Source of the DNA: VRUE01 sp963715455
GTDB taxonomy: Bacteria > Actinomycetota > Thermoleophilia > Solirubrobacterales > 70-9
Length of the DNA stretch: 64,000 bases
Direction of reading: 5' to 3'
Assembly (NCBI GenBank): GCA_963715455.1
Contig: OY970245.1
Coordinates: 2,542,001 to 2,606,000 of the forward strand
In this document: piece by piece, positions 16,587-24,131 of the stretch
Numbering within the stretch: the first letter of the stretch is position 1
Layout of the letters: each line of letters opens with the position of its first letter
Made by a program: the position numbers and the translations under genes
The notes under the pieces: generated by a model
What the model was told of the DNA's origin: nothing
The model's database searches: none
The model's input: only the letters and a program-made list of their open reading frames with translations

Positions 16587-16853
16587 ATGTCGCTCGTGTC
16601 TGAAAGCGTCCCAACCGGGATGCGCCGCTCCGATCAACCCCAGCCCGCTCTAGGCGAAGCGATCCGCCAGCTTCGCCAGAAGCGAGGCGTAACCCAAGAA
16701 GACCTCGCCCACGACGCCGACATAACCACCGGCACCCTCTCCCTGATCGAGCGCGGCCACGCCAACCCGACTTGGGGCACCCTCAAGGGAATCGCCGCCG
16801 CCCTCGGCGTGTCAATGGGCGAGCTTGGAAAGCTCGCCGACAAGCTGGGCTGA
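16587..16853 (+). CDS. XRE-family helix-turn-helix regulator (divergent)
   Basis: The product is up to 88 aa; a later ATG at 16620 gives 77 aa. LGEAIRQLRQKRGVTQEDLAHDADITTGTLSLIERGHANPTWGTLKGIAAALGVSMGEL is a complete Cro/CI-type HTH. It is transcribed away from the other small regulators, forming a Cro/CI-like divergent pair around 16490-16587. It could set the element's dormancy or control the PIN module to its right (inference). Confidence 0.85.
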   Translation: MSLVSESVPTGMRRSDQPQPALGEAIRQLRQKRGVTQEDLAHDADITTGTLSLIERGHANPTWGTLKGIAAALGVSMGELGKLADKLG

Positions 16854-16883
16854 GGTAACCAATGCCCGCTCTACGGCAAGGCA

Positions 16884-17330
16884 CTACGCCGGTGGCTGCA
16901 TATAGATCACGTCGATGGCGAGATCATCGTCGAGACGAAGCTGATCCCTGTCGCAGGTAACCAGCGGATATTTTCGCGTGCTTGCCGTAGCTGCAATCCA
17001 GAGGTCGTTGTCGCTGATCGCCAATCCTTGCTGGCCAGATCGATCGCGCAAACGCGCCCACTCGTCCAGATCCGGGAAGTCCAGGGGAACATGAAGAAAG
17101 CTGCCGAGGCGGCGCTCCTCCTCGGCAATGCGGCGTTCCCCCCAACCTGCGCTCAGATAGCCAAATCGGGCCTCAGCAAGGGTGACCACGCTAATCGCAA
17201 GGATCGCACCGTCGATGCGCTCAAGCACTGGGGCATCCCAATGCTGGTACCTCTCTGGCCTCGCCCTCCGCTTCCCGGCGTGGCCTACGAAGCTCGTATC
17301 GCAGAGCAACCGCTCAGGGAGGGAAGCCAT
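16884..17330 (-). CDS. PIN-domain (VapC-like) ribonuclease toxin
   Basis: The 148-aa protein has the PIN acidic set: D in LLCDTSFVGH, E in VTLAEARFGY, two D in AISDNDLWIAATA and D in LVTCDRDQL. Such proteins cleave RNA with Mg2+/Mn2+. The start ATG at 17330 overlaps the stop of the 302-aa protein (TAATG), the gene order antitoxin then toxin. The large partner is not one of the small VapB antitoxins. Confidence 0.88.
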   Translation of the reverse strand: MASLPERLLCDTSFVGHAGKRRARPERYQHWDAPVLERIDGAILAISVVTLAEARFGYLSAGWGERRIAEEERRLGSFLHVPLDFPDLDEWARLRDRSGQQGLAISDNDLWIAATASTRKYPLVTCDRDQLRLDDDLAIDVIYMQPPA

Positions 17331-18238
17331 TAATCGCCAGTGAGTGCCGCGAGATACGCGTCGTCCGCATCCGTCCACTCCACCGAGCCAACCGCATCAA
17401 GCCCTTGCGGTTCTCTTATGCCTTGGGCCGCCGCAAGGTCCTCATCGGGGATCGGCTCCCCTGAGAAAAGACCAGTCTGCACCCCTTGCTCAACCGCCTT
17501 GATCTCAGCAAGGGTCATCGTTCCTCGACGCGCTGACTGAAGCGCACCTGATCCGCTCACCCATACAAACCGGTTGACCAAGGTCTCGACCTGGCGCTCC
17601 AACTCCTTCGGGAAATTGCACACCCAATCCACACCATCGGAGGCACGGATCGCAAGCTTGTCTGGCTCGAAATCGACTTGATGAAGGCGACCTGAGATCG
17701 ATGTGACAGCCGCCGCGGGCGGCGTTTTCCTGGCCGCCCGAATCCTCTCGATCCGCCCGGCATCAATAACCACGTGACGCGACTGCTGCTGCGAATTCGC
17801 CGGACAGGGAACATCTACCGCCAGGGTGCCATCGTCCCCAGCAGTGCGCCGCGCTTTCTCCAGTGCGTCCGTCACAGACTCCGGCAGAACTGCCTCTTCT
17901 TCCACGCTGGCAAGAAGCGACCTCAGGTTCTCTAGTTGAACCGGCTCAGCGTCGACTAGCGTTTCGGTGTCCTCGTCGGGCGAAGCTAGCTCGGGCTCGA
18001 TGGTCGCGACCCCACTTCCTTGACGAAATGCGACGAGCCGGAAGGACGTAACCGCAGCGGCACGAGCCTCGGGGTGCCCGGACTTTCTCGTCGGCTCCCC
18101 TCGCTGGTCCCGGTCGAAATCGCGAAGGGCGGCCAGGAAGCTATCGATGAAGGTCTCGAAGTCGGACAGGGCGACGCCACGCTTTGCACGAGCGCCTTCC
18201 AGGCGGAGGGTTATCGCGTTTGCGGCCTCGTTCATCAC
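17330..18238 (-). CDS. Large (302 aa) putative antitoxin or partner of the PIN toxin
   Basis: The protein has an N-terminal helical part (ITLRLEGARAKRGVALSDFETFIDSFLAALRDF), a TSFRLVAFRQGSGVATIEPE strand region, an acidic linker, and a beta-rich C-terminal part (TSISGRLHQVDFEPDKLAIRA, then VNRFVWVSGSGAL) ending in an acidic tail. I recognise no named domain and no ribbon-helix-helix, AbrB or Phd fold. The 1-nt overlapping stop/start with the PIN gene implies a fixed stoichiometric partnership. It might neutralise the toxin through the acidic C-terminus or direct it to a target (inference). Confidence 0.75.
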   Translation of the reverse strand: MMNEAANAITLRLEGARAKRGVALSDFETFIDSFLAALRDFDRDQRGEPTRKSGHPEARAAAVTSFRLVAFRQGSGVATIEPELASPDEDTETLVDAEPVQLENLRSLLASVEEEAVLPESVTDALEKARRTAGDDGTLAVDVPCPANSQQQSRHVVIDAGRIERIRAARKTPPAAAVTSISGRLHQVDFEPDKLAIRASDGVDWVCNFPKELERQVETLVNRFVWVSGSGALQSARRGTMTLAEIKAVEQGVQTGLFSGEPIPDEDLAAAQGIREPQGLDAVGSVEWTDADDAYLAALTGD

Positions 18239-18529
18239 CTGCTCCTAGGGTAGTTCGTGCATCCGCGCCCTCTGTCGGAGGGGGCAGATGCAGGACTTCG
18301 CCCTCCAAGACGGGGCAGCTTAAGGGAATCGAGGGAGCATGCTGCCTTCAGCGCTTCGGTGGTCGCAGGCATGCGACTCGCCTGGATAGGCCGAACGAAT
18401 CTGCTCCTGACTCGGGATCACAACGCCGTTCCGAGACTCCGTGACCAATCTCCGTGCAAATACTTCACGTGCTGCTGCACCGAATCGCGCAGTCTTCCTC
18501 CGCGCTAGCCCAGCCCGGCCGGTGAAAGT
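18239..18529. other. Non-coding spacer between PIN module and ATPase gene
   Basis: About 290 bases with no supported gene. It should carry the leftward promoter of the 302-aa gene and the 3' end of the ATPase transcript. I see no convincing terminator hairpin. Confidence 0.4.
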
Positions 18530-21313
18530 TCACTCGATCTCCAGCTGTCCGGTTGCCGGCTCCGGGCGGTCCTGCCCTGCGGGGATATCAACGACGGGCT
18601 CAGGATCTGGGTCGGGAACTGGCTTCAGTTTCGGGCTCGCGTCTTCCGCTTGCTCGTCCCGAGAGTGCGTCAGTGGGACCGCCTTCAACTCAGCAACTCG
18701 CTCCTTCTTTCGCTTCTCTGCCTCATCGGAGCGTTCCTTCTTTATCGCGCCAACCTTTTTCAGCAGTTCCTTGTAGACGTCAAGTCCCTCTTCAAGCTCG
18801 TCAGGACTCGGGGGCGAGGCGCCGTCGGCAAGCGGTTGATCGTGAACCCAGGGTGAGTTCTCACTCATCCCGCGATCTACCAAGTCACAAATCTCCGCGC
18901 TCCAATTGATCGTGCGCAATTGCTTGGTATGGACATCGTCGCTTCGACGTGTGACGACCCCAGCAAGTACAGAGTCCTCGACCGCGCGCTCAAATGCAGC
19001 ACGCAATAGCTTGCAAAAATGACCCGCCTGGGGCGCGTAGTTCTCCTCATCTTGCTTCTCGTACTCCTTGCGCAACTTGAGCAACTTCTGGTCGAGGTCG
19101 CCAAGGCGATCTTTGGGGCTGAGGCCCTCCCAGGGCAGGCTGGGCTGCACATGGCCGACGGTCTTGCCGAGTCGCTTAACGTGCTGGGCGAAGACCTCGG
19201 AGGCTGGGGTGGCGTGGCGTTGGAGCTCAAGGACAAGTGACAACTCGTGCGTGAAAACAATCACCTGACGCTTTTCGCCGAGTTTGAGCAGGGTGCGACC
19301 GATGCGGCGGCGCCCCTCCTGGTCGATCGAGCTGGTCGGATCATCGAAAACAACTGGGCTTGGGTCTGAGCGCACTTCCATCTCGGCCAGGAACATCGCT
19401 AGTGCTAGGCGGCGCTGCTCGCCGTGACTGAGAACAGAGGTCAACGGCACACCCTCGACGGTCTTGAAAGCCAGCCCAGCAACCGGCTGACCCTTGACGA
19501 TCCGAGTCTTCGGCACGACCTCGATGTCCCGGAACTCAAGTGCCTCTAGCTGTCGTTTCAGCGCCTCCTCGAGGCCTCCCTGAATGAGTTCCTGAGAGAG
19601 GGCTCCAATCTTGCGGCTAACACCGCTGGTCCCGGTCTGTGAGATCGCCTTGTCGAGATGGTCAACCTTCTTTAGGGCGCCAATACGCGCGAGGAACTCC
19701 TCTATGCGCTCGCCGAGCAGTTGGCGGCTATCGAGATCCGCTAGCTCGGCGCGGGCTTTCTCGTTCTCCTCGCCGCTCTCGATCTCGGCTTGACGCTTTG
19801 CCTCCTCCCTTCGCCCGTTAATCCACGGCTCCAGATCGGGCGGGGCGCCGAGCGCCCTAAAATCGTCGAACTCCGCCTTTCGCAACTGTTCGAAACCAGC
19901 CTCAGCGACGTCGAGCCATTTTGCAACCGGCACGCCAAGCTCGCCCTCGTCGTCACCAAGGAGCGCGATTGCCCCTTGACTCCGGTCGCGGATGACACCG
20001 ACATCGGGCAGCTGGTCAATCGCCTGCTTGTTCTCCCGCTCAAGCTCCGCTAGACGTGCATTCACATTGTCGGTGACGAACGAGTCGAACGACTGCAAGC
20101 GCTCGCGGGCGTTCTCGCTTAGCTCTTGCATGCAAAGCGGACAATGAGCCGGGTCGTGGTCTGGCGGCAGGGCCTGGCCGAGATGCGCAGCGTACTCCCG
20201 CGCCGCATTCCAGAGCAGGCGCCAGGGCTGACTGCCGATCTCTTCAAGCGGCTGGGCCTCGAACTGTTTCGCGGCCAGATCGGCCGCTTCCCGTGCTTCG
20301 CGTAGCGACTTCTCGCGCTCTGCTGCCCGCTTGATCGCATCCACATCGAGAAAATCGGCCACAGCCCGTAGATCGCCACTCAGGCGAGTCGCCTCAGTGG
20401 CCTCTCGTTCGGCCGCAGCACGCAGTTGCGGGGCCTGCATCGCCTGGATCTCCCCCATCCTCTTGCGCAAAGTGGATTGCTGCTGCTGCTCCGCCTCGCT
20501 TAGCTCTGCCAGTGCACGGAGATCGACCTCCGATGTGTTGGCGTCGAGCCCAGATAGGAAGGTCGCGACGCGTGTTTCCTCGCCAAAGGGACGAAGGTCG
20601 ATCTGCGGTACCTCGACGGCGTCGCGGCGTCGCTGCAGAACCCCTTTCGCTGCATTCAGGCCACTCGCCAGGCGGCTCAGGCTAGAGAGCGTAGTCGGCA
20701 CGTAGTCGACTTCAGTCTCTTTAGTCAGGTACATCTCACCCGCACGGGAGTCGGCCACACAGATCCGAGAGAGCAATGGCGGGGGGTCGGCGTCAAGATC
20801 GAGGTCCTCGCTGTGCTCCTCGTCGCCAACCTTGACCACCAAGGTCGCCCGTGGCCTGCTCTGATCGGATGTGTAGACGTTAGTCAGCACCTCCTCTCGG
20901 TAGAGCGTGCGACCGGCCTTCTTAAGAATTCTGGAATAGCCAGTCTTGCCCGCCCCATTTGCACCCCAGACAACGTTCACACCGCTGGGCTTGAAGGCCA
21001 GAGTCTGTCCGTCCTCGATCGCGTTGACATTGCGAAGCCCGGTGATCTGCTCGATCACCAGTGGCTGACCAACGCGGCTGTCGTCGGGTAGGTCTTCGCG
21101 CTTGATTTCGCGTGGGCGCGCACCATCGGCGGCCTGCTCCCCAGCCACCATCGAGGCAACCTCCTCGGCGTCGACCTCCGACAACTCCGGGGAGGCTGCC
21201 GCGCGGATGAAAAGCTCCTGTTTCCAGGGCTCGAACTCCTGCACCCACTCGAAGATTTCCTCTTGCACGCTCACAAAACACGCTCGCTTCCATGGCAGTT
21301 GTTCAGACGGCAC
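18530..21313 (-). CDS. RloC/PrrC-like (AAA_13) ATPase with zinc hook and candidate anticodon-nuclease domain
   Basis: The 927-aa protein has Walker A GANGAGKT (117-124), two coiled-coil stretches flanking a CPLC zinc hook (391-394), an ABC-type signature LSHGEQRRLA (628-637) and Walker B VVFDDPTSSID (654-664) followed by the H-loop FTHEL. This Rad50-like layout with DDPTSSID matches AAA_13 proteins, including the anticodon nucleases RloC and PrrC. After the ATPase, R771-x3-E775 with H795 or H824 could form the R-E-H nuclease triad; this is tentative. The listed start is GTG 21313; GTG 21274 is plausible. Probably anti-phage defence. Confidence 0.78.
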   Translation of the reverse strand: MPSEQLPWKRACFVSVQEEIFEWVQEFEPWKQELFIRAAASPELSEVDAEEVASMVAGEQAADGARPREIKREDLPDDSRVGQPLVIEQITGLRNVNAIEDGQTLAFKPSGVNVVWGANGAGKTGYSRILKKAGRTLYREEVLTNVYTSDQSRPRATLVVKVGDEEHSEDLDLDADPPPLLSRICVADSRAGEMYLTKETEVDYVPTTLSSLSRLASGLNAAKGVLQRRRDAVEVPQIDLRPFGEETRVATFLSGLDANTSEVDLRALAELSEAEQQQQSTLRKRMGEIQAMQAPQLRAAAEREATEATRLSGDLRAVADFLDVDAIKRAAEREKSLREAREAADLAAKQFEAQPLEEIGSQPWRLLWNAAREYAAHLGQALPPDHDPAHCPLCMQELSENARERLQSFDSFVTDNVNARLAELERENKQAIDQLPDVGVIRDRSQGAIALLGDDEGELGVPVAKWLDVAEAGFEQLRKAEFDDFRALGAPPDLEPWINGRREEAKRQAEIESGEENEKARAELADLDSRQLLGERIEEFLARIGALKKVDHLDKAISQTGTSGVSRKIGALSQELIQGGLEEALKRQLEALEFRDIEVVPKTRIVKGQPVAGLAFKTVEGVPLTSVLSHGEQRRLALAMFLAEMEVRSDPSPVVFDDPTSSIDQEGRRRIGRTLLKLGEKRQVIVFTHELSLVLELQRHATPASEVFAQHVKRLGKTVGHVQPSLPWEGLSPKDRLGDLDQKLLKLRKEYEKQDEENYAPQAGHFCKLLRAAFERAVEDSVLAGVVTRRSDDVHTKQLRTINWSAEICDLVDRGMSENSPWVHDQPLADGASPPSPDELEEGLDVYKELLKKVGAIKKERSDEAEKRKKERVAELKAVPLTHSRDEQAEDASPKLKPVPDPDPEPVVDIPAGQDRPEPATGQLEIE

Positions 21314-21693
21314 CGAAAGAAGCCCGAGGCGATCGCCGTCCGCGGCACGAGAGGAGCACCCTGCCGCCTCGGTGGCAGGTCGAACTTAGAGAGCTAGAGA
21401 GGTATTTTCAAGGCACTCAACTCGCAATATCCAGGTACAGCTGCAAATCGCTCCACAGATTCCGTCCCCAGGGGGATAGCGCTCACGGAGAGCTTCGAAA
21501 AGGCGCCGCGTCAACTTGACACTTGTTGTCTGCGATGTCCGGGAACGTATTCCTAGGGACACGATCCGGACACATCGCCGGGACCATCGCTGATCACTTC
21601 CGGTCGTCGCCCTCGTCGCCAAACAGGCTCATTTGCGGGGAACCCGTGCCCGCGGATGATCCCTCGTGCCCTTGCGTGCCATGCTCGGAACTC
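21314..21693. other. Right-end non-coding region of the element
   Basis: No gene supported on the + strand. The interval holds the right arm-type repeat, the alternative integrase C-terminal coding stretch on the minus strand, and presumably the promoter for the leftward ATPase gene. Confidence 0.5.
21557..21578. repeat. Right arm-type repeat
   Basis: Direct copy of 14051-14072 with one mismatch in 22 (GGACACGATCCGGACACATCGC written in two halves: GGACACGATCC and GGACACATCGC). It lies 116 nt inside attR. Confidence 0.65.
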
Positions 21694-21710
21694 ATGAAGG
21701 AGATCCTCGG
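21594..21710 (-). other. Alternative integrase C-terminus, used when the element is circular
   Basis: On the minus strand the att core keeps the integrase frame (PINFPRISF here against PISLPRISF at attL) and then continues MSSEHGTQGHEGSSAGTG, SPQMSLFGDEGDDRK to a stop at 21594. Joining the element ends would give the integrase this 33-residue tail instead of the antisense-dehydrogenase tail it has now. Confidence 0.7.
21694..21710 (+). other. attR core with displaced 3' end of the dehydrogenase
   Basis: Identical to attL. The continuation to 21729 encodes the original last 11 codons MKEILGKLMGL and TAG, differing from 13967-14002 only at synonymous positions. Confidence 0.88.
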
Positions 21711-21779
21711 GAAGTTGATGGGGCTATAGGGCTCCCTACACCGGCCCTCTGACACGCCGCTCAGCGTAGGGTGCCGCGA

Positions 21780-22523
21780 ATGTCCGCAACGCTCTATGCA
21801 GTTCATTCCTCGCACTCCTCGCACGCCGCGCGCTTGATGCTGGAGCACAAGGGAATCGAGCACAGGGTGGTCAACTTCGTGCCCGGCGCCCACGCCGCTT
21901 TGCTACGGCCGCTTGGCTTCCGGCACGGCACCGTGCCCGCCCTGAGGCTGGGCCGCCGCCGCGTCCAGGGCTCGCGCGCGATTTCTCGCGCGATCGAGGA
22001 GGTGCAGCCGGAGCCGTCGCTGTTCCCCGCCGACCCACAAGCACGGATTCGGGTCGAGGAAGCCGAGCGCTGGGGAGACCACATCCTGCAGCTGGCTCCA
22101 CGGCGGCTGGGCGGCTGGATCAATGTCCGCCGACCGGAGCTGCGCATCAAGCTGGCCCGTGAGGCCGGCGTGCCGGCATCGAGCCTGGTCGGCTCGGCGG
22201 GCTGGCCGGTGGCCTGGTACTTCGCGCACAAGGTCGGGGCCAACGACACCGAGAGCGTGAGGAGGACGGTCGGAGCGCTGCCCTCCCTGCTCGACCACGT
22301 CGAGAAGCTGCTCGACGAGGGGACGATCGGCGGCAAACAGCGAAACGCCGCTGACTTCCAGATCGGGACGTCGGTCCGGCTACTGATGACCTTCGAGGAC
22401 CTGGCGCCGGCGATGGAGGGCCGCAAGGCGGCGCGCTTCGCCACCGAGTTGATGCCCGACTACCCGACGGGAATTCCGGCGGGTTTCGTCCCCCAGGAGT
22501 GGCTCAAGCCCCTTCGCGGCTGA
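21780..22523 (+). CDS. Glutathione S-transferase-like protein
   Basis: The 247-aa protein has an N-terminal thioredoxin fold (SATLYAVHSSHSSHAARLMLEHKGIEHRVVNF), the cis-proline region GTVPALRLGRRRVQGSRAISRAIEE with the S-R substrate contact, and an all-helical C-terminal domain. The catalytic residue would be a serine near residues 10-13. Actinobacteria make mycothiol, so the true thiol partner is uncertain. ATG at 21780 is preferred to GTG at 21771 by RBS spacing. It lies between the intact and the decayed element. Confidence 0.82.
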   Translation: MSATLYAVHSSHSSHAARLMLEHKGIEHRVVNFVPGAHAALLRPLGFRHGTVPALRLGRRRVQGSRAISRAIEEVQPEPSLFPADPQARIRVEEAERWGDHILQLAPRRLGGWINVRRPELRIKLAREAGVPASSLVGSAGWPVAWYFAHKVGANDTESVRRTVGALPSLLDHVEKLLDEGTIGGKQRNAADFQIGTSVRLLMTFEDLAPAMEGRKAARFATELMPDYPTGIPAGFVPQEWLKPLRG

Positions 22524-22552
22524 CCACAGGTCTGTAGGGATTCCCTGGGATT

Positions 22553-22628
22553 TCTCCGCGAACTCAGACAGCGTTTCGCGAGCGCTGGCGAGCAGATCCC
22601 GGTCGCCGGTTCGCTTCCGCTTGACGCG
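22553..22628 (-). pseudogene. Integrase fragment
   Basis: The minus strand reads RVKRKRTGDRDLLASARETL then SEFAE, which aligns with residues about 43-67 of the intact integrase (VVRRKRTGDLDLLTGGQQTL, AEFAR) without gaps. Only the N-terminal arm/core-binding part survives; the catalytic two thirds are missing. It abuts the stop of the secreted-protein gene at 22629. Confidence 0.8.
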
Positions 22629-23447
22629 TCAGCATCGTTCGAAGGTGACCTTGCCCTTCAGCGGCGCTCGGCCGCGGGGCCTGGCTTTCACCTTGAATTC
22701 GTACTGCCTGTTCAGCTCCAGGGCGAACTTGGAGACCGGGACCGTCACCCGTAGGCGGCTCGCCCTCGCGGTCCTCCGGAATTCGTCGCCGTCGCCGGAT
22801 TCGTCGATCGGAAGGGTGGAGAAGACCACCTTCTTCACCATCGGGGCCTTGACCACGATAAGCAGGCTGAAGTCCTTAGAGAAACAGCCGTCCGGAAGCC
22901 CCTTGAGAACGAACTTCTTCGAGCCGCTGACGATCGGCGGCCGATCGACGTAGACCGTAACCGCCGATTCGTTGTTGCTGCGGTTGCCGTCGGGATATTC
23001 CCGATAGCCCGCCGAACGCACGTAGGCGAGGTGGTTCATCGACTGGTTCACCGTGATCACCGCGGTGATGTGGACCGTCCCTCCCGGCGGCATCGCGCCG
23101 AGGCTGCAGAGCGCGCTGGGCGGTTCCCCGGGTTCGGAGGTGTCTTCGCAGGTCCCCTGCGAGGCGGTGATCGACTGATACGGGTTGTTCGCCGGCTGGC
23201 CGTGGCCCGAGAGCGAGAGCATGCTGATGAAGACATCCCCCTCTTCAGAGGGGACGGAACCCTGGTCGGTGACTGTGATGTCGATCGTGACCGCTCCCCC
23301 CGGCTTGACCTGATTCGCGGAGCTCTTCTGGCTGACCACGACGTCATCCGCCGCGCATGCCGCCGCGGGGAGGCCCAGGGCGCCGAGCGCGGAGACGGCG
23401 GCCGCCCCGACCGCGAGCTTCCTGAGAACGGAGCCGCCGCCCATCAT
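22629..23447 (-). CDS. Secreted DUF11-like protein
   Basis: Starting MMGGGSVLRKLAVGAAAVSALGA, the 272-aa product has a signal peptide with cleavage near LPAAACA-ADD. The mature part begins with an immunoglobulin-like CARDB/DUF11-type domain (QVKPGGAVTIDITVTDQGSVPS) and continues with strands such as GGTVHITAVITVNQSM and GNRSNNESAVTVYV. Function is unknown; such domains sit in cell-surface proteins. The start overlaps the upstream gene stop (ATGA). Confidence 0.75.
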   Translation of the reverse strand: MMGGGSVLRKLAVGAAAVSALGALGLPAAACAADDVVVSQKSSANQVKPGGAVTIDITVTDQGSVPSEEGDVFISMLSLSGHGQPANNPYQSITASQGTCEDTSEPGEPPSALCSLGAMPPGGTVHITAVITVNQSMNHLAYVRSAGYREYPDGNRSNNESAVTVYVDRPPIVSGSKKFVLKGLPDGCFSKDFSLLIVVKAPMVKKVVFSTLPIDESGDGDEFRRTARASRLRVTVPVSKFALELNRQYEFKVKARPRGRAPLKGKVTFERC

Positions 23448-23881
23448 TCCGGCGTCGCCGTCCAGGCGATCCGGCCGGTCGAGCAGCCGGAATTGGTGAC
23501 CGTGAACCACCCCTTGGCGAGCTTCCCGTTGCGGAGCAGGCGGCCGGAGATCGTCACATGATCGTCTTCGTAGTGTTCGTTCGGGCCACTGGCGCTGAAC
23601 CTGTGGCTTTTCCCGGTAACGGGATTGCCAACGTTCTTGTCGAGTTCGAACAGGCTGTCGAGAACTTCGAGGCAGTTCGGGTAGGCCCACGAAACGGCGT
23701 CGAAATTGCGGACCGTCGCATGGTCGAAGCAATGCGGCCCGGCCGGACAGCCGCGCCCGCGGAGGTCGAAGCCGACCAGGATCGGCAGGCCCCTCGTCTG
23801 CCCGGGTTTGAGGTTGATCCCTTCACCCGTGTAGGAAACCGTGTTCGCCTGCGCGCCTCCGGCACCTACGAGCGATATCAC
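23444..23881 (-). CDS. Putative secreted protein with damaged or atypical start
   Basis: 145 aa from a GTG at 23881, containing cysteine-bearing beta-type sequence (RGCPAGPHCFDHATVRNF, NCLEVLDSLF, SGCSTGRIAW). The hydrophobic leader ISLVGAGGAQA-NT is cut short at this start; the in-frame codons upstream give RTSPRSFTAIAALV, a normal signal peptide n/h region, but begin with ATC rather than a usual start codon. Either a rare start is used or the gene lost its start. It is coupled to the DUF11-like gene. Confidence 0.6.
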   Translation of the reverse strand: MISLVGAGGAQANTVSYTGEGINLKPGQTRGLPILVGFDLRGRGCPAGPHCFDHATVRNFDAVSWAYPNCLEVLDSLFELDKNVGNPVTGKSHRFSASGPNEHYEDDHVTISGRLLRNGKLAKGWFTVTNSGCSTGRIAWTATPE

Positions 23882-24131
23882 CAGGGCTGCGATGGCTGTG
23901 AAACTTCTGGGGGACGTTCGGATCGCCCTCTTCGCCTCGATCGGGTCGGCAACCTTATGGATCGCCGCTCAGGGCCATGCTAACCGTTGCAGGCTGGCCG
24001 GCCGCAGCAGCACTTCGGCTGCCGGCCGCTTCGCACCGAGGTCACTCGTGCCACCAAGCCTCGCGGCAACTCGTCGCTCGGCCCCGCGGTGAGCAGGATC
24101 CCCCGCCCGTATCCGGGATCCTCACGCAGGA

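Larger units (their letters stand above)
13967..21710. mobile_element. 7.7-kb integrative element in the 3' end of an acyl-CoA dehydrogenase gene
   Basis: Bounded by 17-nt identical cores (13967-13983 and 21694-21710), with an integrase next to the left boundary and paired arm-type repeats inside each end. Cargo: Xis-like protein, two small regulators, a divergent XRE protein, PIN toxin plus large partner, and an RloC/PrrC-like ATPase. No structural phage, replication or conjugation genes are visible, so it is a small genomic island or satellite that integrates by itself. Several genes are visibly less GC-biased than the flanks. Confidence 0.88.

Noticed and set aside
18257..18508. 83-codon plus-strand frame between the PIN module and the ATPase
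   Set aside because: No ribosome site and low-complexity translation; the spacer is more likely a promoter region.
14051..21578. Repeated GGACAC units considered as a CRISPR-like array
   Set aside because: Only two short pairs 7.5 kb apart with no spacers; arm-type recombinase sites explain them better.
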